Origin: Syntrophorhabdaceae bacterium PtaU1.Bin034
Lineage (GTDB): Bacteria; Desulfobacterota_G; Syntrophorhabdia; Syntrophorhabdales; WCHB1-27
DNA length: 14,241 bases
Reading direction: 5' to 3'
Assembly (NCBI GenBank): GCA_002067405.1
Contig: MVRP01000096.1
Location: forward strand, 1-14,241
Part shown: positions 1-7,507 of the stretch, piece after piece
Numbering within the stretch: the stretch's first letter is position 1
How the letters are laid out: each line of letters starts with the position of its first letter
Translations under genes and position numbers: made by a program
Notes under the pieces: generated by a model
Told to the model about the DNA's origin: nothing
Seen by the model: only the letters and a program-made list of their open reading frames with translations
Database searches by the model: none

Positions 1-222
1 AAGGGCGGAAGGAGATACTTGTGTACGGTTGCTTCAACGGTAAAGTCCGTGGAGCTTCCCGCTCATGAGGAAGGGACATGAAAGCAGGTAGTGAAGTTTG
101 GAAGTGAAGGGATATGAGTCAAGCGTGAGCTGATTAACTGGGGGGTTAAGAAGGCTTCGTGAGGAAAACGTTATTGTCTAATAACGCTATCCAGATAATA
201 AACCAATGGAGGAGGATCAATT
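1..222. other. Left-edge non-coding region upstream of the acyl-CoA ligase
   Basis: No complete gene is visible here. A short plus-strand frame is open from the window edge (base 3) to a TGA at 66-68. It could be the last 21 codons of a gene lying to the left, but it is too short to recognise and could be chance. Bases 169-186 form a perfect 7-base inverted repeat with a 4-base spacer, listed separately. The ligase ribosome binding site is at 208-215. Confidence 0.4.
169..186. promoter_or_regulatory. Perfect palindrome in the acyl-CoA ligase leader
   Basis: The arms CGTTATT (169-175) and AATAACG (180-186) are exact reverse complements around the spacer GTCT. The site centres about 45 bases before the ATG at 223. 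Its size and position suit either an operator for a dimeric repressor (TetR-type regulators often control acyl-CoA ligase genes) or a small leader hairpin. No regulator gene lies in the window, so the role is inferred. Confidence 0.35.
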
Positions 223-1836
223 ATGCAAGAAGTGCAATGGTTGACGGTAAAAGATGTACTGAGGGTGAACGCGACTAAATACGCTAACAAGATAGGTTCC
301 AAGGACCTCTACAGGGAGTACACCTTCAAAGAGTGGAACGAGCGCGCATGCCGGCTTGCGAACGCAATGGCCGACATGGGCATGAAGAAAGGCGACCGGT
401 TCGCAGCCCTCGCTTACAACACGGCCGAGTGGATGGATATGTACGCGGCTGCGGCAAAAGGCGGTTTCATCATCGTTCCCATCATGTTCAGACTTTCTGC
501 GGCTGAAATGGAATACAACATCAACCACAGCGAATGTAAGGTATTCTTCGTACAGGGCGGCGTGGACAAGAAGGATGGAAAACCGTTCCCATGGGTTGAT
601 ATGGTCAACGGGATGAAAAAGAATCTGCCTACCGTTGAGAAGTATGTCTACTTCGGGTTTGATTGTCCCCAGTACGGCGACGGATGGATCAACTACGAAG
701 AAGCACTTGCAAAGGCAAGCCCCGAAGAACCGGCGACAAAGGTGGACGGCGAGGATACTTGGATCATCATGTACACCAGTGGTACTACGGGCAAACCGAA
801 AGGCGTCATGAAGAGCCACAGGTCCCTGTTCTCACAGTACTTCATTATGATTTACGACCACGGTTTCAGCTACGACGACGTCAACCTCCTTGTCATGCCG
901 TGCTGCCACATCAACTCGCTGAACTACTCGTTTGTCGCCACCTGGGTCGGCGGGACCGTCATGTGCTACAACATGATAAGCTTCGATCCCGAAAACCTGC
1001 TCAAGACATTCTCGGATCACAAAGTTACCTTCACCTCTCTTGTGCCGACGCACTACATCATGCTGCTTGCGCTCCCGGATGAAGTGAAAGCCAAGTATGA
1101 CCTCACCACGATCAAGAAGCTGCTCATCTCCTCTGCACCTGCGCGCAGAGACACGAAGCTCGGCATCTTGAAGATGTTCCCCAACTCCAAGCTCGATGAG
1201 GCATACGGCTCCACGGAAGCGGGATGCGTTACCATCCTGAAGCCCGAAGAACAACTCGTGAAGCTCGGTTCCTGCGGCCGTGAAATCATCGGCACCGATC
1301 TCCTGAGGATCTACGACGAGGATGGGAACCTCATTACCGAACCCAACAAGGCCGGCGAGGTCTATTCGAGAAGTCCGCAGCTCTTCACCGCTTACTGGAA
1401 AGACCCTGAGAAGACAGCCGCTGCTTTCAAGGACGGCGGCTATTTCAGCGCAGGCGACATGGGCTACAAGGATGAGGACGGCTACCTGTTCCTCGTTGAC
1501 CGGAAAGCGAACATGATCATCTCCGGCGGCGAGAATATTTTCCCGTCCGAGGTAGAGAATTGCGTGGGGGCTCACCCCAAGGTTAAGGACGTCGCGGTCA
1601 TTGGTGTGCCGCACGAAAAATGGGGCGAGACACTCCTGGCAGTGATCGTGCTTCACGAAGGACAGACGGCAACAGCGGAAGAAATTTCATCCTTCTGCAA
1701 AGGCAAGATCGCCGGCTTCAAGGTTCCGAAACAGGTAACCTTTATCAAGGATGAAGAGATGCCGAAGACGCCTACCGGAAAGATCCTGCACAGGGTTTTG
1801 AGGGAGAAATACGGCATGTGGAAAGACCATCAGTAG
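223..1836 (+). CDS. AMP-forming acyl-CoA ligase (ANL superfamily, FadD/CaiC-like)
   Basis: The 537-residue product should activate a carboxylic acid to its acyl-adenylate and then to the CoA thioester in the cytoplasm. The diagnostic ANL motifs are all present and in order: the phosphate loop TSGTTGKPKG at 185-194, YGSTEAG at 328-334, the GD pair at 411-412, the hinge beginning DRKANMIISGGE at 426-437, and PKTPTGK at 514-520, whose Lys520 is the expected adenylation lysine. Length is normal for the family and the gene looks intact. The ATG follows a strong GGAGGAGG site (208-215). A strong terminator comes directly after, so it appears to be transcribed alone. The substrate cannot be read from sequence; medium/long-chain fatty acids or aromatic acids are both plausible. 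Confidence 0.93.
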   Translation: MQEVQWLTVKDVLRVNATKYANKIGSKDLYREYTFKEWNERACRLANAMADMGMKKGDRFAALAYNTAEWMDMYAAAAKGGFIIVPIMFRLSAAEMEYNINHSECKVFFVQGGVDKKDGKPFPWVDMVNGMKKNLPTVEKYVYFGFDCPQYGDGWINYEEALAKASPEEPATKVDGEDTWIIMYTSGTTGKPKGVMKSHRSLFSQYFIMIYDHGFSYDDVNLLVMPCCHINSLNYSFVATWVGGTVMCYNMISFDPENLLKTFSDHKVTFTSLVPTHYIMLLALPDEVKAKYDLTTIKKLLISSAPARRDTKLGILKMFPNSKLDEAYGSTEAGCVTILKPEEQLVKLGSCGREIIGTDLLRIYDEDGNLITEPNKAGEVYSRSPQLFTAYWKDPEKTAAAFKDGGYFSAGDMGYKDEDGYLFLVDRKANMIISGGENIFPSEVENCVGAHPKVKDVAVIGVPHEKWGETLLAVIVLHEGQTATAEEISSFCKGKIAGFKVPKQVTFIKDEEMPKTPTGKILHRVLREKYGMWKDHQ

Positions 1837-1863
1837 AATGCAACGTTGCTAATGCATCATGTC

Positions 1864-1897
1864 CGGGGCCGGCCGCGAGCCGGCCCCGTTTGTTTCT
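1864..1897 (+). terminator. Intrinsic terminator of the acyl-CoA ligase gene
   Basis: A perfect 10-base-pair GC-rich stem has arms CGGGGCCGGC (1864-1873) and GCCGGCCCCG (1879-1888) around a 5-base loop. It is followed by the T-rich tail TTTGTTTCT. It starts 27 bases after the ligase stop codon. Confidence 0.88.
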
Positions 1898-2011
1898 ACA
1901 GCAAATACCGCGAATAAAATAAGAGGCGCCGCAACCCGGAACATCATCGACGCCCCGGAGGGGAATAATACGGAATATGACGTGTGCTACAGCAATTTAC
2001 TGCCAATTTGT

Positions 2012-2037
2012 TAAGTGTTTCACCATATGACCGATCA
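2012..2037 (+). promoter_or_regulatory. Candidate sigma-28 (FliA)-like promoter
   Basis: TAAGTGTT (2012-2019) and ACCGATCA (2030-2037) resemble the flagellar/chemotaxis sigma-28 elements TAAAGTTT and GCCGATAA, at 5 of 8 and 6 of 8 positions. They are separated by 10 bases (the usual spacing is about 11). Transcription would begin near 2044, about 40 bases before the ATG at 2084. The match is imperfect. It gains interest only because the gene downstream carries FliM-type CheY-binding motifs. Confidence 0.28.
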
Positions 2038-2083
2038 CTATTAGTAAGTTGCTATTCGAAGTGTTGTCGCGAAATAGAGAAAA

Positions 2084-2464
2084 ATGACGAATCTGCTGAC
2101 TCAGGCTGACCTGGATGCACTCTGTCTGACCCCGGAGGAAGAGGTACGGGCAGCATCAGGGGTAAACGAAGAAGCCTCCCAACAAACGGCAAAAGGCCTG
2201 TCGCAGGCCGATCTCGATGCCCTTTGGGGGGCATTGTCGGAGAACGGTGCCGGACAACCGGCTCCGGTGGAAGGGGCGGCCGCTGAAGAGAGCGGCGGGG
2301 GCCTGTCGCAGGCGGACCTCGACGCTCTTTGGGGGCTCGCAGGCCTCTCGCCGGGACCTGAAAGGATGGAAATGACCATCACGGAGGAGCCGAGACCCGA
2401 TCCGATAGGTGAGAATCTCTCTCAGGATGACATCGATGCGCTTCTTGCGGAATTCGGCAAATAG
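2084..2464 (+). CDS. Small protein with four FliM/CheZ-like CheY-binding motifs
   Basis: The 126-residue acidic protein has no recognisable globular domain, transmembrane segment or signal peptide. Its striking feature is four copies of a short motif: LTQADLDAL (5-13), LSQADLDALW (39-48), LSQADLDALW (74-83) and LSQDDIDALL (112-121). They are separated by low-complexity linkers rich in Gly, Ala, Glu and Pro. In E. coli FliM the peptide LSQAEIDALL near the N-terminus binds phosphorylated CheY, and the CheZ C-terminus ends in a related CheY-binding helix. The first copy here sits at the extreme N-terminus like FliM, and the last ends five residues from the C-terminus like CheZ. The inferred role is a multivalent CheY-type response-regulator binder, either scaffold or sink; the exact family is not recognised. 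The ATG is the first start after an in-frame TAG at 2075-2077, and its ribosome binding site is weak. The gene converges with the M20 gene, 5 bases apart. Confidence 0.72.
   Translation: MTNLLTQADLDALCLTPEEEVRAASGVNEEASQQTAKGLSQADLDALWGALSENGAGQPAPVEGAAAEESGGGLSQADLDALWGLAGLSPGPERMEMTITEEPRPDPIGENLSQDDIDALLAEFGK
2195..2335 (+). repeat. Internal coding repeat units 2 and 3
   Basis: Bases 2195-2230 and 2300-2335 are 36-base direct repeats encoding the same 12 residues, G-LSQADLDALW-G. By eye they differ at only four bases (GCC/GCG, GAT/GAC, GAT/GAC, GCC/GCT), all third-codon-position synonymous changes. Units 1 (near 2096) and 4 (near 2417) are more diverged. Confidence 0.8.
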
Positions 2465-2469
2465 GAATA

Positions 2470-3694
2470 TCAGCCTGCAAGCTCTATGATGAGGGCGGCG
2501 TAGGCCTTTGCAGCCTCGATCATGTAATCGATCCTGACATACTCGTTGACGACGTGGGCAAGGTGTTCCTCGCAGGGTGAAAAACCGATGGTCGGGATGC
2601 CGAGGGCGGTCATGGAATACCCTCCGTCCGTAGCGAAGTTCCAGCGGTAAATAAGCGGCTTCCTTCCCAGCTCACTGCTTACGGCCCTTGAAGCGGCGAG
2701 CACCAGCGGATGGTCTTCATCAAGGGTAAAACCGGCCATATATTTTTTTTCGCTGCAATGCATGCCGGTATAGGTAACAGAGGTTTCATCGCAAATCCTC
2801 GCCTCACCGTCCGCCTCGCCGCTTTTCAGGGCGTTGTGTATGCGACCGAGAACCGTATTCCGGAGTCTCGCCGGGCGGGAAACGATAGTCCAGGTACATA
2901 GTACAGGAGTCAGGAATGACATTGCGAACGCCGGGATTGCAGACGATGTCCGTCATCGCGAGACTGGTTTTGCCGAACACCTCGTCACCCGGCCCAGAGT
3001 TGATCTCTCCGGCCAGCCGCTCAATCGAGGTGATGGCCCGTCCGGCCTTATAGATGGCATTGTCTCCCTCCCACGGGGTGCTCGCGTGGCACGATCTTCC
3101 CCCGGTTGAAACGGCAAGCTCCGTTCTCCCCTTGTGCCCTATGGCTATGTTCAGTCCGGTCGGCTCGCCGAGGATGATGTAGTCGGGCCGGTTATCGATG
3201 AGGGTCCGGTCAAGAAGAGTCCTCATTCCAACGGAACAGGTAAGCTCTTCCATGACTACCGCGCTGAAGATCACCTGGCCCTGAAGCTTCGCGCCCGATT
3301 GCCTTATCGCTTCCATTGCGAGGACCATGGGTGCCCAGGCGCCTTTTGTGTCACAAGCGCCTCTGCCGTAGATTCTTCCGTCTTCTATGGCCCCTGAGAA
3401 GGGATCGTGCCTCCACGAAGACGGATTTCCTGCAGGTACTGTGTCGAGGTGGACATTGAGGACGAGAGTCTTTCCCTGAGGGTGTGCGGTGCCGGGTCCC
3501 TCCAGAACAGCCACTACGTTACCGGCCGCGTCGATTGACGCGGGTAGCCCCGAATCTTCAAGCGTTCCTGCCAGCAGCCCGGCCGCTTCCCCTTCGGATC
3601 CACTTATGCTCGGCTTTCTGATAAATTCCACTGTTTTTTCAATGAGCCAGCCTGTTCTATCCTCGATGTATCTCTCGATTTCTAACGGTATCAC
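2470..3694 (-). pseudogene. M20 family metallohydrolase (YgeY/ArgE/DapE-like), frameshifted
   Basis: Two overlapping minus-strand frames together give one M20 peptidase/deacylase of about 407 residues, the normal family length. The first runs from a GTG at 3694 (ribosome binding site GGAGG at 3699-3703) and carries the zinc-site motifs HLD (His82, Asp84), GACDTKG with Asp115, the catalytic EE pair (149-150) and GEPTG with Glu177. It also carries the dimerisation-domain motif SCHASTPWEGDNAIYK. After PPGETPE, near 2858, it goes out of frame. The rest (NTVLGRIHNAL onward, with AHVVNEYV providing the last His ligand) continues in the frame ending at 2470. Skipping one base restores it. The SCHAS..GDNAIYK block and the C-terminal layout recall YgeY, the selenium-metabolism-linked hydrolase, but general ArgE/DapE amidohydrolase is the safer name. 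It is either a recent pseudogene or a one-base sequencing error. Confidence 0.82.
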
Positions 3695-3768
3695 GGAGCC
3701 TCCGCAATCGGTGTTCTTTTATACTACAAAACGGTCCAAATTGAAACCGGCGTATCCAGGATCCTTTG

Positions 3769-3963
3769 TTATAACGGCTCGGGATATCCAGCCATTTCAT
3801 CCTTGACAAGGAAGCGGAGCCGGATGTATCCTCTGGAAGTTTTACCCTTTTCCTGTTCTCTGAACGCCTGATCCATATCTTGTTCGGCCCTGACGGGTGT
3901 ATACAAGAAGTCCGGAGAGACTCGTAAGAAAAGGCGAGAGGTGAACTTAAGATATTTGTTCAT
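3769..3963 (-). CDS. Doubtful small hypothetical protein (64 aa)
   Basis: The frame starts at an ATG preceded by a purine-rich stretch ending in AGAGG, five bases upstream, a plausible ribosome binding site. The product is basic and polar (about 64 residues, with a stretch EQEKGKTSRGYIRLRFL), with no signal peptide or membrane segment. I do not recognise a family. It lies in the gap between two divergent genes. It may be a real small gene, a decayed remnant or chance. Confidence 0.25.
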   Translation of the reverse strand: MNKYLKFTSRLFLRVSPDFLYTPVRAEQDMDQAFREQEKGKTSRGYIRLRFLVKDEMAGYPEPL

Positions 3964-3992
3964 TTGCGCCTCTTCCTTCTTATGAGGGGAGG

Positions 3993-4057
3993 CTCCATCC
4001 GGCTTCTGCCCCGGTGGAGGGGGGTGACCGGGGGCGATACCTGAGTGCGGGTCGCCC
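3993..4057 (+). promoter_or_regulatory. Two hairpins in the TAXI gene leader
   Basis: The first pairs CTCCATCCGG (3993-4002) with CCGGTGGAG (4011-4019), with one bulged T. The second pairs GGGCGA (4032-4037) with TCGCCC (4052-4057) around a 14-base loop. Neither has a T-run after it, so they are not intrinsic terminators. They end 28 bases before the TAXI ATG and could be a structured 5' leader. They match no riboswitch class that I recognise. Confidence 0.3.
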
Positions 4058-4085
4058 GATAATTGACGTGTTTGAGGGAGGTTTC

Positions 4086-5042
4086 ATGAAACGATTGATT
4101 CTCGCAATACTGGCAATTGGTTTGGTTTTTGGCATTTCTTCGGCCTGGGCCCAGAAAAAGGTAAGGATATCCATCGCAACCGGAGGTACCGGAGGGGTTT
4201 ATTATCCGTACGGAGGCGCAATCGCGAGCGTTATCTCAAAATACGTACCGGGCGTGGAAGCAACGGCAGAAGTCACGGCAGCGGCTGTCGACAATATCAA
4301 GCTGATCGCATCGGGTGATGCCGATCTGGGATATGCCTATCCGGACCTCGCTTACGATGCCATTGAAGGGAAAGGGCTTTTCAAGAACAAACTGCCCATC
4401 CGTATGGTCGGTCATCTCTATGTGAGCTATTTCCACCTCGTCACGCTGTCGAACAGTAATATAAAGTCTGTGGCGGACCTCAAGGGAAAGAAGGTCTCAA
4501 CCGGGGCTCCGGGCAGCGGCACGGAGGTTGTTGCGTTCCGGGTCCTGGAGGCATTCGGTCTCAGCCCGGACAAGGACATCAAACGTGACCGTTTGAGCGT
4601 CGTCGAGTCGGCCAACGCGCTTAAGGACGGTAAAATAGACGCGTTCTTCTGGGTCGGGGGCCTTCCTACGGCAGCGATCCTTGATCTGGCGGCAACCCCG
4701 AACATTTCGATGAGGTTGGTTAACACAGGCGATGCGCTTCCGAAGATCTTTCAGAAGTACGGCCAGATTTACGTGAAGGCGACAATCCCGAAGACGGCTT
4801 ACCCGAAGATGACCGGCGATGTGGGCGTAGTGGGCATTCCCAACGTGCTTGTCTGTAACACGAAAGCCGATCCTGATCTCATCTACAAAGTCCTGAAGGC
4901 CATGTTCGATCACAAAAGCGATCTTGTGGCCGTCCATTCGGAGGCAAAGGATTTGACCCTGGATAACGCGGTAATCAAGACTGTTGTACCGTACCACCCG
5001 GGGGCGGTGAAGTTCTTCAGGGAAAAGGGAGCGAAGATGTAG
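4086..5042 (+). CDS. TRAP transporter substrate-binding protein, TAXI family
   Basis: The 318-residue periplasmic protein captures a substrate, typically an organic acid or amino acid, and hands it to the TRAP permease encoded two genes downstream. The N-terminus is a Sec signal peptide: MKR, a hydrophobic core to about residue 18, and probable cleavage after SAWA (A22/Q23). The mature protein opens with the family signature IATGGTGGVYYPYGGAIA, followed by GDADLGYAYPD and GAPGSGTE, both usual in TAXI proteins. The ATG at 4086 is chosen over an in-frame start 72 bases upstream because it follows GAGGGAGG (4074-4081) and gives a proper signal peptide at once. It is the first gene of a three-gene operon, 9 bases ahead of the next. 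The substrate cannot be predicted from sequence alone. Confidence 0.93.
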   Translation: MKRLILAILAIGLVFGISSAWAQKKVRISIATGGTGGVYYPYGGAIASVISKYVPGVEATAEVTAAAVDNIKLIASGDADLGYAYPDLAYDAIEGKGLFKNKLPIRMVGHLYVSYFHLVTLSNSNIKSVADLKGKKVSTGAPGSGTEVVAFRVLEAFGLSPDKDIKRDRLSVVESANALKDGKIDAFFWVGGLPTAAILDLAATPNISMRLVNTGDALPKIFQKYGQIYVKATIPKTAYPKMTGDVGVVGIPNVLVCNTKADPDLIYKVLKAMFDHKSDLVAVHSEAKDLTLDNAVIKTVVPYHPGAVKFFREKGAKM

Positions 5043-5051
5043 GGCGGGTTG

Positions 5052-5546
5052 ATGTGGTCGGTTCGCATTGCCTTCTTAGTGATTCTTGTGGCGGCGGCCT
5101 GGGTTCCTGCAGCAGCAGACGCCTCGTCCGCCGTCTGTCTCGTCATTTCTCAGGATGACCCCCGGAAGGAAATAAAGCGACTGCCCGTCGAGCCGGGCGT
5201 GGAATTTCACCTGGAATTCATTAACTCCATTTACCGCGCCCCTGTCCGGGAGACAATGGTTTATGAACCAGGACAGGGTATAGCGCTCACAAAGGTAGAG
5301 AGCCCTTCTGCGGGCGTTTTCGAGTACTACGGATTGACGACAGGGAAGGGGCAGAACGGCTCAGGAGTCTTTCCGATACGACGTGTCGTGGGAGAGATAA
5401 GGCTTCGAAGCCATAATTACGAGCATCACCGGCTGGTCGTCGGCGGCAGGATCGTTCGTCTGAAAGGTCTTGTCCGGGACGGCGAGCCTTTGATTATAAA
5501 GATTCATCCATGTGGAGGCAAAGACAGTATTGCCGGCGGGAGGTAG
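5052..5546 (+). CDS. Secreted DUF1850 domain protein of the TRAP-TAXI operon
   Basis: The 164-residue product begins with a signal peptide (MWSVR, then a hydrophobic stretch, probable cleavage after AAADA near residue 24). The mature part contains FINSIYRAPVRETMVYE followed by an FEYYG segment, the pattern of DUF1850. Genes of this family are commonly found between TAXI binding-protein and fused TRAP permease genes, as here, so it is probably an accessory of the transporter in the periplasm or at the membrane; its biochemical role is unknown. A TTG three bases earlier is a possible start, but ATG 5052 is preferred. The stop (5544-5546) lies two bases before the permease ATG, and the GGGAGG just before that stop serves the permease, so the two are likely translationally coupled. 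Confidence 0.85.
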   Translation: MWSVRIAFLVILVAAAWVPAAADASSAVCLVISQDDPRKEIKRLPVEPGVEFHLEFINSIYRAPVRETMVYEPGQGIALTKVESPSAGVFEYYGLTTGKGQNGSGVFPIRRVVGEIRLRSHNYEHHRLVVGGRIVRLKGLVRDGEPLIIKIHPCGGKDSIAGGR

Positions 5547-5548
5547 CT

Positions 5549-7507
5549 ATGGACGAAACGAATGAGCGAGCCGGAGGGGTCTCGGAAGAGCGCCTGAAGG
5601 AAGCGCAAAAATATATCGAGGAAGAGGAGGGCGTTACCCGGCGGCTTTCCGGTTGGAAACAGCAGGCCGTAACCTATTTTGCCGTTGTCATGAGTCTTTA
5701 TCATCTCTATGCCGCGGTTGCCACTATTACCACTCAGGTGCTCCGCGGAGTCCACGTGGCAATGGTCCTCTTCCTGAGCTTCCTTGTCTTTCCTCCAACA
5801 AAGGGAAAGCGGGGCTCCATCGCGTGGTATGACGTCTGTCTCGCCCTGATCGGCGTTGCCACAATCGTCTATATGCTCGTCGATTTTGAAGGATTTATTT
5901 ACCGGGCTGTTACACCCGATCCCTGGGACCTTGTGTTCGGGGCGGTTCTCATAATCCTCATACTGGAGAGCACGCGAAGATCGACCGGCTGGATCATGCC
6001 TATCGTTGTTATAGCATTCCTCCTCTACGCCTATTTCGGTCCTTATCTGCCGGCTCCATGGACGCACCGGGGCTATACGCTCAAGCGCATAATCGGCCAC
6101 ATGTACATGACCCTCGAGGGTATTTTCGGCGTCCCCATCGATGTCTCTTCGACATTCATCATCCTCTTTACCATTTACGGCGCGATCCTGGATCACTCCA
6201 AGGCGGGGAAATTCTTCATCGATTTTTCCTTCAGGCTCATGGGGGGCAAACCTTCTTCAGCGGGCAGGACCGTGACAATGGCTTCGTTTCTCCTTGGTGG
6301 TCCTTCGGGAAGCGGCGTGGCGACCACCGTGACGCTCGGCTCCGTTGCCTATCCGATGCTTAAAAAGGCGGGCTACGACAAGGAATCAGCCGGGGGTCTG
6401 CTATCCGCCGGAGGCATAGGCGCGATCATTTCGCCTCCCGTTCTTGGTGCAGCAGCCTTTCTGATAGCCGAAATCCTGAAGGTTTCGTACCTCCAGGTCA
6501 TCAAGATGGCCCTCGTGCCCACCATCCTGTACTACTGGTCGATTTTTCTCATGGTGGAGTTCGACGCCAAACGATTTGGGGCGAAGCGCATAGAGGCAAG
6601 TGAAGGCGAATCGGTCTGGACCCTTACCCGGACCTACTGGTACCACTTTTCTTCTCTTGTCGGCATTGTGGTGCTGATGATAATAGGGTTCTCCCCTATC
6701 TGGGCCGTATTCTGGGCGACTGTTCTTGCTTATGGGGCCAGCTTTCTCCGTCGCGACACAGCTCTTTATTATAAGAAGACGATCGCCGCCCTCAGCGGCG
6801 GCTCGCTGGGCGTGCTTTCTGTAGCGACCACGTGCGCGAGCGCAGGCATTATTGTCGGTGTGGTCACCCTCACGGGCCTCGGGCTTAAATTTTCCAGCAT
6901 TATAATCAGCTACGCCCATGGTAATTTGTTCCTTACCGCTGTCCTTACCGGCGTCCTCATGTGGGTGATCGGTCTTGCTGTTCCCGTCACCGCCACTTAC
7001 ATTATCGGGGCGGTCATAGCGGCACCGGCGCTGATCCAGTTAAAAGTACCCGATTTCGCCGCCCACATGTTCATTTTCTATTATGCGGTTCTTTCGGAGG
7101 TATCGCCGCCCACCGCCCTCTCTCCCTTTGCTGCTGCGGCCCTGACGGGTGGAAGTCCGTTCAGGACCATGATGATGGCGTGGAAATATACGATCCCCGC
7201 TTTCATCGTTCCTTTCATGTTCGTGCTCACACCGGATGGAATGGGGCTTCTTCTGGAAGGTCCGCCGGCGAATATGGTCTGGACCCTTGTCACGGCGCTG
7301 ATAGGCGTTTTTGGCATAGCAGCGGGAGCAAGCTCCTGGCTTTTCAGACACACTGCACCATGGGAGCGGACGGCCATGATCTTGGGTGGATTGCTCCTCG
7401 TTTACTCCTCGGTCGTGTTCGACATCATAGGTTTCTGTCTGATAGCAGCCGTGGTTATCTGGCAGAAGATGACAATGAAGCGGGAAGCGGTTGTGGCCGG
7501 AGGATAG
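5549..7507 (+). CDS. TRAP transporter fused permease (4TM/12TM, DctQM-type)
   Basis: The 652-residue integral membrane protein combines the small DctQ-like and large DctM-like subunits of a TRAP transporter in one chain, as is usual in TAXI systems (TIGR02123-type). After a soluble, Glu-rich N-terminal segment (residues 1-35) come about four helices of the Q-like part (roughly 40-160), then the many-helix M-like domain. This includes GGPSGSGVATTVTLGS, SAGGIGAIISPPVLGAAAFLIAE split by short loops, and a second SEVSPPTALSPFAAA segment. These Gly/Pro-rich re-entrant loops are the family's substrate and sodium/proton pathway. The start at 5549 is preferred over an ATG at 5510 because it follows GGGAGG at 5538-5543. 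The gene ends the operon, with a hairpin over its stop codon. Confidence 0.93.
   Translation: MDETNERAGGVSEERLKEAQKYIEEEEGVTRRLSGWKQQAVTYFAVVMSLYHLYAAVATITTQVLRGVHVAMVLFLSFLVFPPTKGKRGSIAWYDVCLALIGVATIVYMLVDFEGFIYRAVTPDPWDLVFGAVLIILILESTRRSTGWIMPIVVIAFLLYAYFGPYLPAPWTHRGYTLKRIIGHMYMTLEGIFGVPIDVSSTFIILFTIYGAILDHSKAGKFFIDFSFRLMGGKPSSAGRTVTMASFLLGGPSGSGVATTVTLGSVAYPMLKKAGYDKESAGGLLSAGGIGAIISPPVLGAAAFLIAEILKVSYLQVIKMALVPTILYYWSIFLMVEFDAKRFGAKRIEASEGESVWTLTRTYWYHFSSLVGIVVLMIIGFSPIWAVFWATVLAYGASFLRRDTALYYKKTIAALSGGSLGVLSVATTCASAGIIVGVVTLTGLGLKFSSIIISYAHGNLFLTAVLTGVLMWVIGLAVPVTATYIIGAVIAAPALIQLKVPDFAAHMFIFYYAVLSEVSPPTALSPFAAAALTGGSPFRTMMMAWKYTIPAFIVPFMFVLTPDGMGLLLEGPPANMVWTLVTALIGVFGIAAGASSWLFRHTAPWERTAMILGGLLLVYSSVVFDIIGFCLIAAVVIWQKMTMKREAVVAGG

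Larger units (their letters stand above)
3695..4085. other. 391-base intergenic region between M20 gene and TRAP operon
   Basis: This divergent intergenic region should hold promoters for the M20 gene (leftward) and the TRAP operon (rightward), but I see no convincing -35/-10 pair. It contains one doubtful 64-codon minus-strand frame (3769-3963) and two hairpins near the TAXI start (3993-4019 and 4032-4057). Nothing else is recognisable. Confidence 0.6.

Noticed and set aside
174..202. Sigma-70 promoter TTGTCT-N17-AATAAA overlapping the palindrome upstream of the acyl-CoA ligase
   Set aside because: Transcription would start near 209, inside the ribosome binding site, leaving no usable Shine-Dalgarno sequence.
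1969..2030. A 17-codon ORF starting near 1977 upstream of the CheY-motif gene
   Set aside because: It is very short, its purine-rich site is too far from the ATG, and there is no recognisable product.
4014..4085. Upstream start for the TAXI protein giving 24 extra residues
   Set aside because: It would bury the signal peptide behind a charged segment, and the ATG at 4086 has a strong ribosome binding site.
5510..5548. Upstream start for the TRAP permease inside the DUF1850 gene
   Set aside because: The first 13 codons overlap the DUF1850 gene and lack a ribosome binding site; GGGAGG directly precedes ATG 5549.
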